A stretch of 64,000 nt of DNA from QFNR01 sp043842855 (GTDB lineage Bacteria > Pseudomonadota > Gammaproteobacteria > Burkholderiales > Neisseriaceae): positions 369,181 to 433,180 of the forward strand of contig JBBPJF010000002.1 of the NCBI GenBank assembly GCA_043842855.1, given 5' to 3'. The notes beneath the pieces are model-generated. The model was given only the letters and a program-made list of their open reading frames with translations, ran no database searches and was not told the DNA's origin. This document shows positions 42,251 through 50,938 of the stretch, in pieces; within the stretch, counting starts at the first letter, position 1, and each line of letters opens with the position of its first letter. A program made the translations under genes and the position numbers.

Positions 42251-45128
42251 ATTATACTTATTTTCTTTGAGCTTGCTTTTAGTACTCAATCTAAATGGTT
42301 GTAGTAATTTGAAAGAAATGACTAGTTATGATCAGCTTCCTCGTTCACAGATAGATCGGACTGAGCAAAAAGTAATTCAACTAAAAAATGGAATGAAAGT
42401 TTTGTTGATAGGAGACCCGGCAGCGACAGAGGCAAGAGTAGTGGTGAACGTAGGCGTTGGTGGATATCAAGATCCGAAGTACCATGTAGGCCTCTCCCAT
42501 TTCCTGGAGCACAGTATTTTTTTAGGCTCGGCAAAATACCCTAAACCTAATGAGTTTTTTTCTTTCCTTTCTGCTCACGGTGGCGAGGCTAATGCTCGCA
42601 CCACTGATACAGGTACCAGCTTCTACTTTAATGTAGCTACACCCTTTCTGGGAGAAGCGCTTGGCCGTTTAGTAGATGCCCTAGCTCATCCTAATTTGAG
42701 TGAAGCGATTACACTATCAGAGCTGAAAAATATTCAGGCAGAATTTAAAAGTAAAAGGTTTTTATCAGTACGTCAGGTACGAGATGCCATGGCGGAAACC
42801 ATCTATAATCCTAAACACCCTCTGTCTTATCAGCCTTTTGGTGGGAACATAGTTTCTTTGGTAGATCAGCCCAAGGGAGAGTTGATTAAGTCCTTGAGAG
42901 CTTTTCATCAGCATTATTATTCTGCTAATTTAATCAGTGCTGTAATTTATGCTCCATTACCCAGGGAGAGATTAGCGCGACTGGCAAAAAGTTACTTGGG
43001 AACTTTTCCTAATCGCCGGACCGTGCTCCTACCCCTTACGGAAAAGAGGATTGAGGATAAAGCCAAGCGTACTATCCTGCATTTAAAATCAGCAGATAAA
43101 AGTCGGGTCATTAATCTTAAATTCCAGTTACCGAAATCGGATTCTAATTCAGTTGGATTAACTTATATTGCTTATTTACTGGAGGACCGCCAGCCAGGAA
43201 CAGTTTATAGTTTCTTGCAGAAAAAAAATTTGATTACTCAGCTGAGTAGTGATTATGAGATTACCCGTCTAGAACCTGAAGACGAATTTAATGTCTACCT
43301 ATTTCTAACCAATAAGGGGATGAAGCATCAAGATACTATAGTGAAAGGGGTATTTGATTATCTCCGGCTTATTCAAAAGCAAGGAATAGATAGACGATAC
43401 TATGGACAGCTGAAGCAGATTATAGATAACCGCTTTAATCATTTAAAGATTGGTTATACAACGGAGTACTTGGCTCAGCTGAGTTCTTTAATGCAAGAGG
43501 TCCCTAGTAATCAGCTTTATAACCATTATCTGTTACCTTCGTCTATGCCCACAGAAGTTATCCACCGACTTTTGAACTATTTAGAACCTAGAAATGCGAC
43601 TATCGTCTATGCTTCACCGCAGGAAAACACCAATAGAATATCTACCTATTATCAGAGTAGGTATCAGATAGAAACTTTCCCTATAGAACGTTTTTCCAAT
43701 CGCTCGGCTTTACCGGACGTTAGTCAGTACTTGTGCTTACCTCCTCTGAATACTTATATTGTGACGGACTTTTCGCTTAATACGCCTAAGAATCTATTAA
43801 GAAAGAAGCCTAAGCTTCTAGAAAATCCTGAGCAAGACCTCATCTATGCTATGCCAAGCCGGTATTTTAGAGACAATCCAGAAGCATACCTACAAATTGA
43901 GATTACTAATCCAATGCATTTTACAAGTGCCAAAGACTATGCTTTGCTAAAGTTAGCTAATTCTATATTTCTAAAACACTACAGTGGAGAATTTTCTCGG
44001 TACGATTACAGTAACATTGCCTGGGATTATTTATTTACTAATGGGCAAAGTTTATTTCTGTCGGGTATTCCTCAGCACATGTTGGCTATTACGCGCGATT
44101 TATTAACTAAAGCAAAACATTTCCAGTTCAATGATCCCCAAGAATTGAGAGAAGCAAAACAGGAGGTAAAAGGGAATTTAATAGAACAAGAATCACATGA
44201 AGGTGCTTTAGCTAAGGCATATGCTCTTTTGAATGCTTTTGAATATGATTTTGTGCAGACCTCTACTTTAGGGAAAGCTGTAGACAAAGTAACCTTAAAT
44301 GATCTACAAAAATATCACTTTAATCTCCTTGGTAAGAATAGAACAAAGATTTATTCTTTAGGGAATTTAAATGATCAGCAGGTACTCAATATTGCCGCTC
44401 AAGTAAAGAAAATTTTCCCATCTACTTCGATCCAATACCCTCCTATGTATTTTCCAGAGTTGCACCCACAGAAACTTGTTTATACGCAGCAGGATCAAGG
44501 AGAGAATAATGCTATAGTCGTAGCCTATTATTTGCCTGAGAGTTCTTTGTTAGAAAATAGGGTTTATGTACGTTTTTTAGCGCGACTCCTGAATGAGTTT
44601 TTCTTCTATAAATTGCGAACCCAACAGCAACTTGGCTATGAACTTGGGGTCACAGAGGCGAAACTCTCATATGGTAGAGCTCTGGCGTTTTACATTCAGA
44701 GCCCGACTACTAGTCCTAAAGAATTGTATGAAGCCGTTAAAGGATTTTATCCAGAGGCATTGAAATTTTTGAAGAGTCTTTCACGTGAAGGATTCGAACG
44801 CTATCAGACTGCTATATGGCAAGATTTCGCAGGGGTACCTACCAGTATGGCGGATGAATTTACTGAACATGGTATAGATTTCGCTACCAACCACATGGGT
44901 ACTCCTATATTCCAGCAATTGGCAGAATTGACTAAACAAACCACTCAGCAGAAGATAATTGACTACTTCACTGCAGCGGTACTAGAGGAGAAGGGTTTAG
45001 TACTGCTGAGTGAAATAGCAAAAAAGGTCCAAAATAGCAAAGCGCTAGCACTACCCGAGTATTACCGGCGCTATCATAATTTAGACGAAGTACACCGTAG
45101 CCTAAGTTTTTCACCTTTGCGTTTTTAA
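42240..45128 (+). CDS. M16-family zinc metallopeptidase lipoprotein (pitrilysin/insulinase-like)
   Basis: A 962-residue pitrilysin-type peptidase with an N-terminal lipoprotein signal (LNLNGC, Cys21), so probably anchored in the periplasm. The inverted zinc motif is intact: HFLEH (H87, E90, H91) with the third ligand E168 in NIQAEF, and DAMAETIYNPKHPLSYQPFGGN matches the pitrilysin fold. Later M16 repeats include LRTQQQLGYELG. The ATG lies within the end of the permease gene, so it is co-translated with the exporter. It could process or degrade exported or imported peptides. Confidence 0.93.
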   Translation: MQRKLYLFSLSLLLVLNLNGCSNLKEMTSYDQLPRSQIDRTEQKVIQLKNGMKVLLIGDPAATEARVVVNVGVGGYQDPKYHVGLSHFLEHSIFLGSAKYPKPNEFFSFLSAHGGEANARTTDTGTSFYFNVATPFLGEALGRLVDALAHPNLSEAITLSELKNIQAEFKSKRFLSVRQVRDAMAETIYNPKHPLSYQPFGGNIVSLVDQPKGELIKSLRAFHQHYYSANLISAVIYAPLPRERLARLAKSYLGTFPNRRTVLLPLTEKRIEDKAKRTILHLKSADKSRVINLKFQLPKSDSNSVGLTYIAYLLEDRQPGTVYSFLQKKNLITQLSSDYEITRLEPEDEFNVYLFLTNKGMKHQDTIVKGVFDYLRLIQKQGIDRRYYGQLKQIIDNRFNHLKIGYTTEYLAQLSSLMQEVPSNQLYNHYLLPSSMPTEVIHRLLNYLEPRNATIVYASPQENTNRISTYYQSRYQIETFPIERFSNRSALPDVSQYLCLPPLNTYIVTDFSLNTPKNLLRKKPKLLENPEQDLIYAMPSRYFRDNPEAYLQIEITNPMHFTSAKDYALLKLANSIFLKHYSGEFSRYDYSNIAWDYLFTNGQSLFLSGIPQHMLAITRDLLTKAKHFQFNDPQELREAKQEVKGNLIEQESHEGALAKAYALLNAFEYDFVQTSTLGKAVDKVTLNDLQKYHFNLLGKNRTKIYSLGNLNDQQVLNIAAQVKKIFPSTSIQYPPMYFPELHPQKLVYTQQDQGENNAIVVAYYLPESSLLENRVYVRFLARLLNEFFFYKLRTQQQLGYELGVTEAKLSYGRALAFYIQSPTTSPKELYEAVKGFYPEALKFLKSLSREGFERYQTAIWQDFAGVPTSMADEFTEHGIDFATNHMGTPIFQQLAELTKQTTQQKIIDYFTAAVLEEKGLVLLSEIAKKVQNSKALALPEYYRRYHNLDEVHRSLSFSPLRF

Positions 45129-45177
45129 AGGTTAAAGCTTAAGGTACTCCGGGTGCTATATTTAAAAATACTATACT

Positions 45178-47112
45178 CTAGCCGGTATTTTCCTCTCCAC
45201 TTAAGAAGTCATGGACAATTTTTTTTGCCATTTCTGAGGACTCAGTTAAGATAACCGATCCTACATCGGGTCTGATACCGGCTGAAGTAGCCCACCTATA
45301 GCCTTCCGTAGGAATGCCGAAAACAAAGAGGCCTCCCATATTACCAAGACATTCATTGGTGTGGCTTGGTAATGTTTCAATAGCCCCCAGACAAACTTCT
45401 CCTTCTTCAGCGTTAGTATCCAATCTCTTGTAACTGGAAGCGATATTCTGGGTTAGCAGAGAGCTTATCAATTTAGAGTCAACTAAATGTACATTGATGG
45501 GAGAGATTCTTGCTTCGATGAAGGATTCCGCATAAAAGTAAGAATCACGTATAAAAGGGGAGAAAGCCACGAATTTACCCGCATATTTTTCAACAAACAT
45601 CTCAGGCCCTAGGTTAATCACTACTCCTGCTTCTATTAGAGCTTTTAATTGTAAAATCCTTTCAACTGGAGGCCCAATGGATAGAAAATTGTTATGTCGG
45701 TTGTAGAATTTTTCTACATGATTTTTTACAGAAGCTATACTAACCACCCCAAAATCGATGAGTTGTCTTATCTCATTACGAAGGTCTCTCAAAGCATCCA
45801 AAGCGGCCTTTAAGGGATTAGAGACATTGCCGCTAAGAGCAGCTTCAATATCTTCGCTTAGGTACTGAAGCATCCAATGATTAAAGGCCTTCACGCTGCT
45901 GAAATCTGCAGTGGCTGTGGGGGTTAGTAAATGATGCAAGTCAAAGTCATAGTCAAATCCTAATAACTCCCTGACGTAGTTATAACACTTAGTTCGTGAG
46001 ATTTTAAGGGCGTGGACGATTTCTTGGCAATGCTCATCCGTTAGTGCTATACCGTGTTTTTTCAGCAGAGTAGATACGTAAACATACTCAACTTCCATCA
46101 TAATGAGAGGCCATACATCCACCATGAAGTTTAACCCCCCCGAGTCTTTAGAGATTGCCTGCAATTCTAAAATCTTCTCACGTGTAAGAAAAACAGGAAT
46201 GTGTCTTCTTGAAACACCTTTCTCGTTTTTTCCTCTGGCCTGATGAGGGACTCCTCGCAAGGATCCAGCTAGTATAAGGGGTTCCTGTCCAGATTTCATG
46301 TATACCATACTTCCACTTGAAGTCCGTTGGAAAGTTCCTCCTCTACCCACGGTGAGTAGAATGATGTAATCAAAGAAATTTAGGCCGAGCCCTCTAATGA
46401 CGACAGTGCTCTGAGGTAATATATTAGATAAATCTGCATAAGCAGCATCACAGGGCCTTACATAAGTGAGCTGGTTTTTCTTCGCATAGGCTATTAATTT
46501 TTTCTCTGCATTATCTACTCGATGGTCGACATGTCCAGTGCTTAATACCAATTTAAAGCATCTATATTCCGCACCTACTGCATCAGACAAACTAAATATA
46601 TTATCTTCTTTCACAAGTTTTACGACTTCAACAGTGAAGAGATCTATTTCTACAAATGCTTTTGCTTCAACTAATAGTTTAGCTAATACCCATTTTAGAT
46701 ATAAGCCATATAGAATTCTAGGAGCATAATCATCTTTATCTAATTGCTTAGCAATTTCGATAAGTTGGGTGTATCCACTCTCTTGAAGATATTCTTCTGC
46801 AGCTTTTAGTTTGGTCCACTCGTAAAGACTAGGTCCTTTTCTTTTAGCTATATTTTTAACATTGTCAATGGTTTCATCCATGAAGATAGTTACTTGAGAA
46901 GCAACTGTGTTCATAAGTAAGTGCGGATTTTTTTTAGGGTTCCAAATTTTGCCAGCGCCAAGGCTAAAGTTATCAAAACAACAGATAAGGAATCTGCGTT
47001 TCTGAGCGCCCCATGGGTCTAGTAAAAGTTCTTCAACCACCCTATGCAGGACTGACAGGCCCCTGGGACCAAAGCCAACAATGGCTAGATCATATATTTT
47101 TGAAGAGTTCAT
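45178..47112 (-). CDS. FAD/NAD(P)-binding protein (NAD_binding_9 family)
   Basis: A 644-residue protein whose N-terminus DLAIVGFGPRGLSVLHRV is a dinucleotide-binding motif of the FAD-NAD(P)-binding family PF13454. Further features are the PHLLMNTVASQVTIFMDE segment, LSTGHVDHR near residue 195 and VVIRGLGLNFFDYIILLTVGRGG (second nucleotide-like motif). The family includes uncharacterised and N-hydroxylating or amine-oxidising-like proteins; the substrate is unknown. The C-terminus has GGLFVFGIPTEGYRWATSAGIRPDVGS. It is nine bases downstream of the nitronate monooxygenase-like gene, thus a likely two-gene operon. Confidence 0.8.
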   Translation of the reverse strand: MNSSKIYDLAIVGFGPRGLSVLHRVVEELLLDPWGAQKRRFLICCFDNFSLGAGKIWNPKKNPHLLMNTVASQVTIFMDETIDNVKNIAKRKGPSLYEWTKLKAAEEYLQESGYTQLIEIAKQLDKDDYAPRILYGLYLKWVLAKLLVEAKAFVEIDLFTVEVVKLVKEDNIFSLSDAVGAEYRCFKLVLSTGHVDHRVDNAEKKLIAYAKKNQLTYVRPCDAAYADLSNILPQSTVVIRGLGLNFFDYIILLTVGRGGTFQRTSSGSMVYMKSGQEPLILAGSLRGVPHQARGKNEKGVSRRHIPVFLTREKILELQAISKDSGGLNFMVDVWPLIMMEVEYVYVSTLLKKHGIALTDEHCQEIVHALKISRTKCYNYVRELLGFDYDFDLHHLLTPTATADFSSVKAFNHWMLQYLSEDIEAALSGNVSNPLKAALDALRDLRNEIRQLIDFGVVSIASVKNHVEKFYNRHNNFLSIGPPVERILQLKALIEAGVVINLGPEMFVEKYAGKFVAFSPFIRDSYFYAESFIEARISPINVHLVDSKLISSLLTQNIASSYKRLDTNAEEGEVCLGAIETLPSHTNECLGNMGGLFVFGIPTEGYRWATSAGIRPDVGSVILTESSEMAKKIVHDFLSGEENTG

Positions 47113-47121
47113 AGTTATTTC

Positions 47122-48144
47122 TCAAATTTCTTGTAGTAGTCGGTTAATAATGACGGAAGCTTGTGCATCCTGCACTTGTTTAAAACCGGTTCCAGCCCAC
47201 AAGGCCATCCATTCCTCGCGCCCATGTTGTGCCGCATACTTTCTTATTTTGCTAGTCAGGTAATGTAACTCAGGATAGAAACAAGGAGCTTGTTCAGTTA
47301 GCTGATTGATAAAAGAATTTTTAAGTCCTCTAGCAGGACGGCCAGTAAAAGCTCTGGTAACTGCAGTGTCAGTATAGTGTCCCTTAAGCAACGCATTTTT
47401 ATGTACTTCATTCGTACCTGCTTCATGAGCAGTTAAGAAAAGAGTCCCAACTTGAACAGCTATTGCACCATTTGATAGTAGTTCTTCTACTTGTTTGGCA
47501 GTGGCGATACCCCCTGCAGCCAACAGCGGTTGTTTAGTAATAGTTTTAATTTCTTTGAGCAGTTCAAGCAGAGGTTTACTATCGGGGGTGGCATCCACCT
47601 GGAATGTTGCACGATGTCCGCCCGCTTCAGGCCCTTGTACACAAAGGCCGTCTACCCCCCTATTAAGAGCTGTTTGAGCCTCAGTAGCATCAGTAACCGT
47701 AGCGATGACCAAGATATCTTTCTCATGTAATGCCTGGATAACGGCTTCAGACGGACATCCAAAAGTAAAAGAAATAAAGGCAGGTTTAAGTTCTAATACG
47801 ACCATCAGCTTTTCCAAGTAGGCATCATCAGAACTTTTGGGAACAAGGTCCAGTGGAATTTCATTAGAGATCCACTGTTTTAAAGAATTTCTATATTGTT
47901 GCCAACGGATCTCATCAAAATTTTTATTCCATTGTGGGGTGAAGAGGTTAACACCGAAGGCCTGCTGAGTTAAATTTCTTGTCTGTTGAATTTGTTGTGC
48001 CAATTGTTCAGCAGTTTGATAACCAGCAGCTAAGAAGGCGCTAGCACCGCACTCACAAGCAGCCGCAACTAGTTGCGGAGTAGAAGGCCCTCCAGCCATG
48101 GGTGCGATTAATAAGGGTTTTTTTAAACATGATAAATCAAACAT
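47122..48144 (-). CDS. Nitronate monooxygenase-like flavoprotein
   Basis: A 340-residue TIM-barrel flavoprotein of the nitronate monooxygenase / 2-nitropropane dioxygenase family, which oxidises alkyl nitronates such as propionate 3-nitronate using FMN and O2. It shows LLIAPMAGGPSTPQLVAAA at the start, FTFGCPS, VDGLCVQGPEAGGHRATF with the catalytic-type histidine, and PLLAAGGIATAKQV, VQVGTLFL phosphate-binding turns. The ATG is at 48144 with AAAGGAAG upstream. FMN-dependent enoyl-ACP reductases are related, but GGHRATF favours the monooxygenase group. Confidence 0.88.
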   Translation of the reverse strand: MFDLSCLKKPLLIAPMAGGPSTPQLVAAACECGASAFLAAGYQTAEQLAQQIQQTRNLTQQAFGVNLFTPQWNKNFDEIRWQQYRNSLKQWISNEIPLDLVPKSSDDAYLEKLMVVLELKPAFISFTFGCPSEAVIQALHEKDILVIATVTDATEAQTALNRGVDGLCVQGPEAGGHRATFQVDATPDSKPLLELLKEIKTITKQPLLAAGGIATAKQVEELLSNGAIAVQVGTLFLTAHEAGTNEVHKNALLKGHYTDTAVTRAFTGRPARGLKNSFINQLTEQAPCFYPELHYLTSKIRKYAAQHGREEWMALWAGTGFKQVQDAQASVIINRLLQEI

Positions 48145-48145
48145 A

Positions 48146-48962
48146 CTACTTCCTTTCTATGAGGCGAGAAAATAAGTTTAAGCACAACAGAAACAGTAGA
48201 TAAGATAAAAATACAGCAGGAAAAGCAGAGGCGTTGGTTGGATAGGGCACCAATCTAAAAGGTATAACTTCAAGAATATTCACGCTGTGACTCAGCACAT
48301 GAGTAGTTAGCTGAGTAGCAGCAATAAAAACAGTTAAGATATCAGTGTGAGCGAGGAACAAGGTTGTAATACCCATGAAGGTATAAACCACTTAAACGTA
48401 CTAATAGTTGAGTCAAACTGCCTCCCACGTTCAATTGATTCAATAGTGTTAAGTCTAAGTTAGCCCTAGACATGGAAACATGAATGAATTTTCTAGTAGC
48501 CCGGAATAGTGCAACTAAACTTTCCAAAGTTATCCAAAAAATTTGCTTAGAGGGCCTAATCAGAACGATCAAGCATACTCTCAAGGGAAGATAAGCTGAA
48601 AAGAAAGTAATCGAGTAATAGAAAATAACCAAGGTCAGCAATAATTCGCTAGACCAGGGGAAGGCAGCCACGATTGTACATAGCAGCCACTGCAAGGGAA
48701 GGATAGTTATTGCAAGATCAGATTTTCGCACATGTAGGAGCGACCAGAGCCGTAGCCCCAGGGTAAGGGCTGCTTTTGAAGGAGAGAAGTTGCTGTGTGT
48801 TTCTCTGTTTGAACCGCTGCAAGAACGACCAAGAGACACAACAGCTTTATTATGAACACTACTGGTAAAAGGTGGTAAGAAAACTAGGTAGGCAGTGTTG
48901 GTTAACGCCAAAGCCGGCATTATAACTACAGCGACATAGACACTGAGAGAAGCGCTCAACAT
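48146..48962 (-). pseudogene. Possible degraded or divergent YggT-like membrane protein
   Basis: Two open frames on the minus strand overlap in different phases: 48962-48342 (ATG at 48962, about 206 codons) and 48391-48146 (81 codons). The first is hydrophobic, and its segment ITLESLVALFRATRKFI followed by LDLTLLNQL resembles the second repeat of YggT (TEPLLRPIRR.IP...DLSP), but the usual prolines are replaced. The second frame is also hydrophobic and ends two bases before the start of the next gene. A frameshifted, decaying gene would explain the pattern. The identification is tentative and a chance frame is possible. Confidence 0.3.
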
Positions 48963-49203
48963 ACATCTCGATCTAAATGAACCAACTGTCGGGCATCGTA
49001 ACAAAAACTATTTAGCTGGTCAAATACCTCATAACAACCCAATACTGGCGCTGCTCTGAGGAGGCAGGGTGCAGCGAGGTCTTTTAAACTACAGATAAAG
49101 TGGGATTGGTAAACTTAAGTCAAGGGCTTTACTAACTTATGGGAGCAGATTCTGTGTTACACTGCCAGGATCCTAAGAATTGTGGGGTTTCTTTAAACTA
49201 GGT

Positions 49204-50484
49204 ATGGATACCTCCTTTATCAATTATCTCTTTCCGCTGTACTATCATCTGCTTGATCCGTCATTCTTTTTGCATTATTACACTTATTCAAATGTTTCTT
49301 CACCTGCATTTTTATTGGAATCTTTCTTAGTAGGGATTACTCTGATTGGTGGACAATTGCTATTGAATGGGCGAAAGCCTATAGGGCAGAAGAAAACTTT
49401 AGTACTCCCATTTGTATTATTTCTTATTAGTAGCATTTTAACGCCAGTCATTTTTTTGGTTTTTCAGTATTTTCCTATCTGGCTTCATCTACTCATGTTC
49501 ACTGTGCCATGGATACTTTTCTATCGTTCAGTAATAAAGTTAATTCACTTATGCTTTGCCCCCACGGAGTACAAATTTGTAGAAATAGTCTTTCGTGTAT
49601 TGCTTTACCTTCTATTTTTTCTCTGGTTGACTAATTGGGGTCAACCATTGGTGAAATTCAGTAAATCGATTGTTTTTTCATTAGGCACTTTTTCAATTAG
49701 TCTTTACACAGTTGGTTCAGGGATTTTTTGGTCTTTCATGGTATGGTTTTTAATTCTAGGAGTGGGGCGGTATGTTGAAACTAAGGTAGAACAGACCCAG
49801 TTTATCGAGGAGAATTATAAACTTGCCCTCAGTAAGTTTCTAAATTTCGTGCTTATTCTAATTGGTATTTCGACCGTATTACCCATCTTTGGGATAAATT
49901 TATCAGGTCTAACAATATTGGGAAGTGCTTTTGCTGCGGGTTTAGGTTTTGGGCTTAGAAATATACTCAATAACTATATTTCTGGATACATTATCCTATT
50001 GGATAAATCCGTTCGAATTCGTGATTTGATTACGGTAGGTAATTTCACGGGTTATGTGACTAAAATTACTTCACGATTTGTAGTACTAGAATCCTTCTCT
50101 GGTGTGCAAGCCCTTATACCTAATGAGAAAATAATTTCTGATGTAGTGAAAAATGAGACAACTGCTTTGCTGTATCGTGTGAGACAAGAATTTTCTCTAA
50201 AAGTTGTTCATGAAGCTTGTTTGTCTCGAGCACAACGGATAATCCACGAAGTGATCCTGACCCAATTAAAAGATTTCAAATGTGAAATTGAAGGCGAAGA
50301 AAGCATTAAGAGCATTATTACAGGTATAGACCCTTTGGGTATTGATATTAAAACTATTTACTGGATTATTGGAACCACCAAACCTGTGGCAGAGATACAC
50401 TCTGAGGTTTTAAAGGCAATTAAGATACATTTCCGTGATGCAAATATTCAGCTGGCCAGAGCGTGTATTGTATGGAATCAGTGA
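49204..50484 (+). CDS. MscS-family mechanosensitive channel
   Basis: A 426-residue small-conductance mechanosensitive channel-like protein of the inner membrane. There are four to five N-terminal helices beyond the MscS core, then TM3 with GLTILGSAFAAGLGFGLRNILNNYISGYIIL, where Gly and Ala packing is conserved, and the beta domain VRIRDLITVGNFTGYVTKITSRFV, then PNEKIISDVVKN. The channel opens under membrane tension to release solutes. A TTG at 49180 opens the frame, but the ATG at 49204 is the likelier start. It stands alone between a possible remnant and tRNA-Ser. Confidence 0.92.
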   Translation: MDTSFINYLFPLYYHLLDPSFFLHYYTYSNVSSPAFLLESFLVGITLIGGQLLLNGRKPIGQKKTLVLPFVLFLISSILTPVIFLVFQYFPIWLHLLMFTVPWILFYRSVIKLIHLCFAPTEYKFVEIVFRVLLYLLFFLWLTNWGQPLVKFSKSIVFSLGTFSISLYTVGSGIFWSFMVWFLILGVGRYVETKVEQTQFIEENYKLALSKFLNFVLILIGISTVLPIFGINLSGLTILGSAFAAGLGFGLRNILNNYISGYIILLDKSVRIRDLITVGNFTGYVTKITSRFVVLESFSGVQALIPNEKIISDVVKNETTALLYRVRQEFSLKVVHEACLSRAQRIIHEVILTQLKDFKCEIEGEESIKSIITGIDPLGIDIKTIYWIIGTTKPVAEIHSEVLKAIKIHFRDANIQLARACIVWNQ

Positions 50485-50609
50485 ACCGATAGAATTTGTA
50501 CTATCAATATGAAGAAAAAAGCAATCCTCACAACTGGGCCGCAAAAGAAGGGAAAGCCGCAGCACACTGATAAAGACCTGCCTCATGTACAGCTTAGCTA
50601 GGGAGAATA

Positions 50610-50702
50610 TGGCGGAGAATGAGGGATTCGAACCCTCGATAGAGGTTTTGCCTCTATGCACCCTTAGCAGGGGTGTGCCTTCAGCCTCTCGGCCAATTCT
50701 CC
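50610..50702 (-). tRNA. serV: tRNA-Ser (anticodon GCU)
   Basis: The minus strand folds as a 93-nt class II tRNA: acceptor GGAGAAT/ATTCTCC, D-arm GGCCGAGAGGCTGAAGGC, anticodon stem around CTGCTAA with anticodon GCT (50668-50666), a long variable arm (ATAGAGG..CCTCTAT), T-arm with GGTTCGAATCC, discriminator G and an encoded CCA (50612-50610). It reads AGC and AGU codons. Confidence 0.97.
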
Positions 50703-50718
50703 GCACTTAGAGCGGGTG

Positions 50719-50747
50719 AGTGTAAATAAGCTATACTAATTTGTCAA
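50719..50747 (-). promoter_or_regulatory. Promoter of tRNA-Ser
   Basis: On the minus strand consensus TTGACA (50747-50742), 17 bases, and TACACT (50724-50719), followed by a C-rich discriminator CACCCGC. It lies 17 bases upstream of the tRNA 5' end. Confidence 0.75.
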
Positions 50748-50906
50748 GATTGCTCCCCTGGGTATGCCTAGTAATTATCTTGGAGCAGAATTAGGAAGAC
50801 CTCAAAGCTTAAGTGGCTAGTCGTCTGAGTATAACTAAAATAGGATCGACTATGCGAGGCTCATAAACTAGCTTACGGTTCTGGAAAAAACGTTTCACTA
50901 TTTCTG

Positions 50907-50915
50907 TGCTATACT
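50907..50915 (+). promoter_or_regulatory. Possible extended -10 promoter of the unknown membrane gene
   Basis: TGCTATACT is a TGn-extended -10 box with no good -35. Its predicted start (about 50922) falls very close to the first possible GTG, which hints that translation may begin at a later codon of the gene. Confidence 0.4.
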
Positions 50916-50938
50916 GAGCTTGTGGAGCGAGTAAAGCA

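Noticed and set aside
50610..50702. tRNA-Ser as an integration site for the neighbouring unknown genes
   Set aside because: The unknown genes lie at the 5' side of the tRNA; islands normally insert at the 3' end, and no duplicated 3' segment or integrase was seen.
50820..50829. GTCGTCTGAG, resembling neisserial DNA uptake sequences
   Set aside because: Only eight of ten bases match and no repeated occurrences were noticed; uptake sequences should appear many times in 64 kb.
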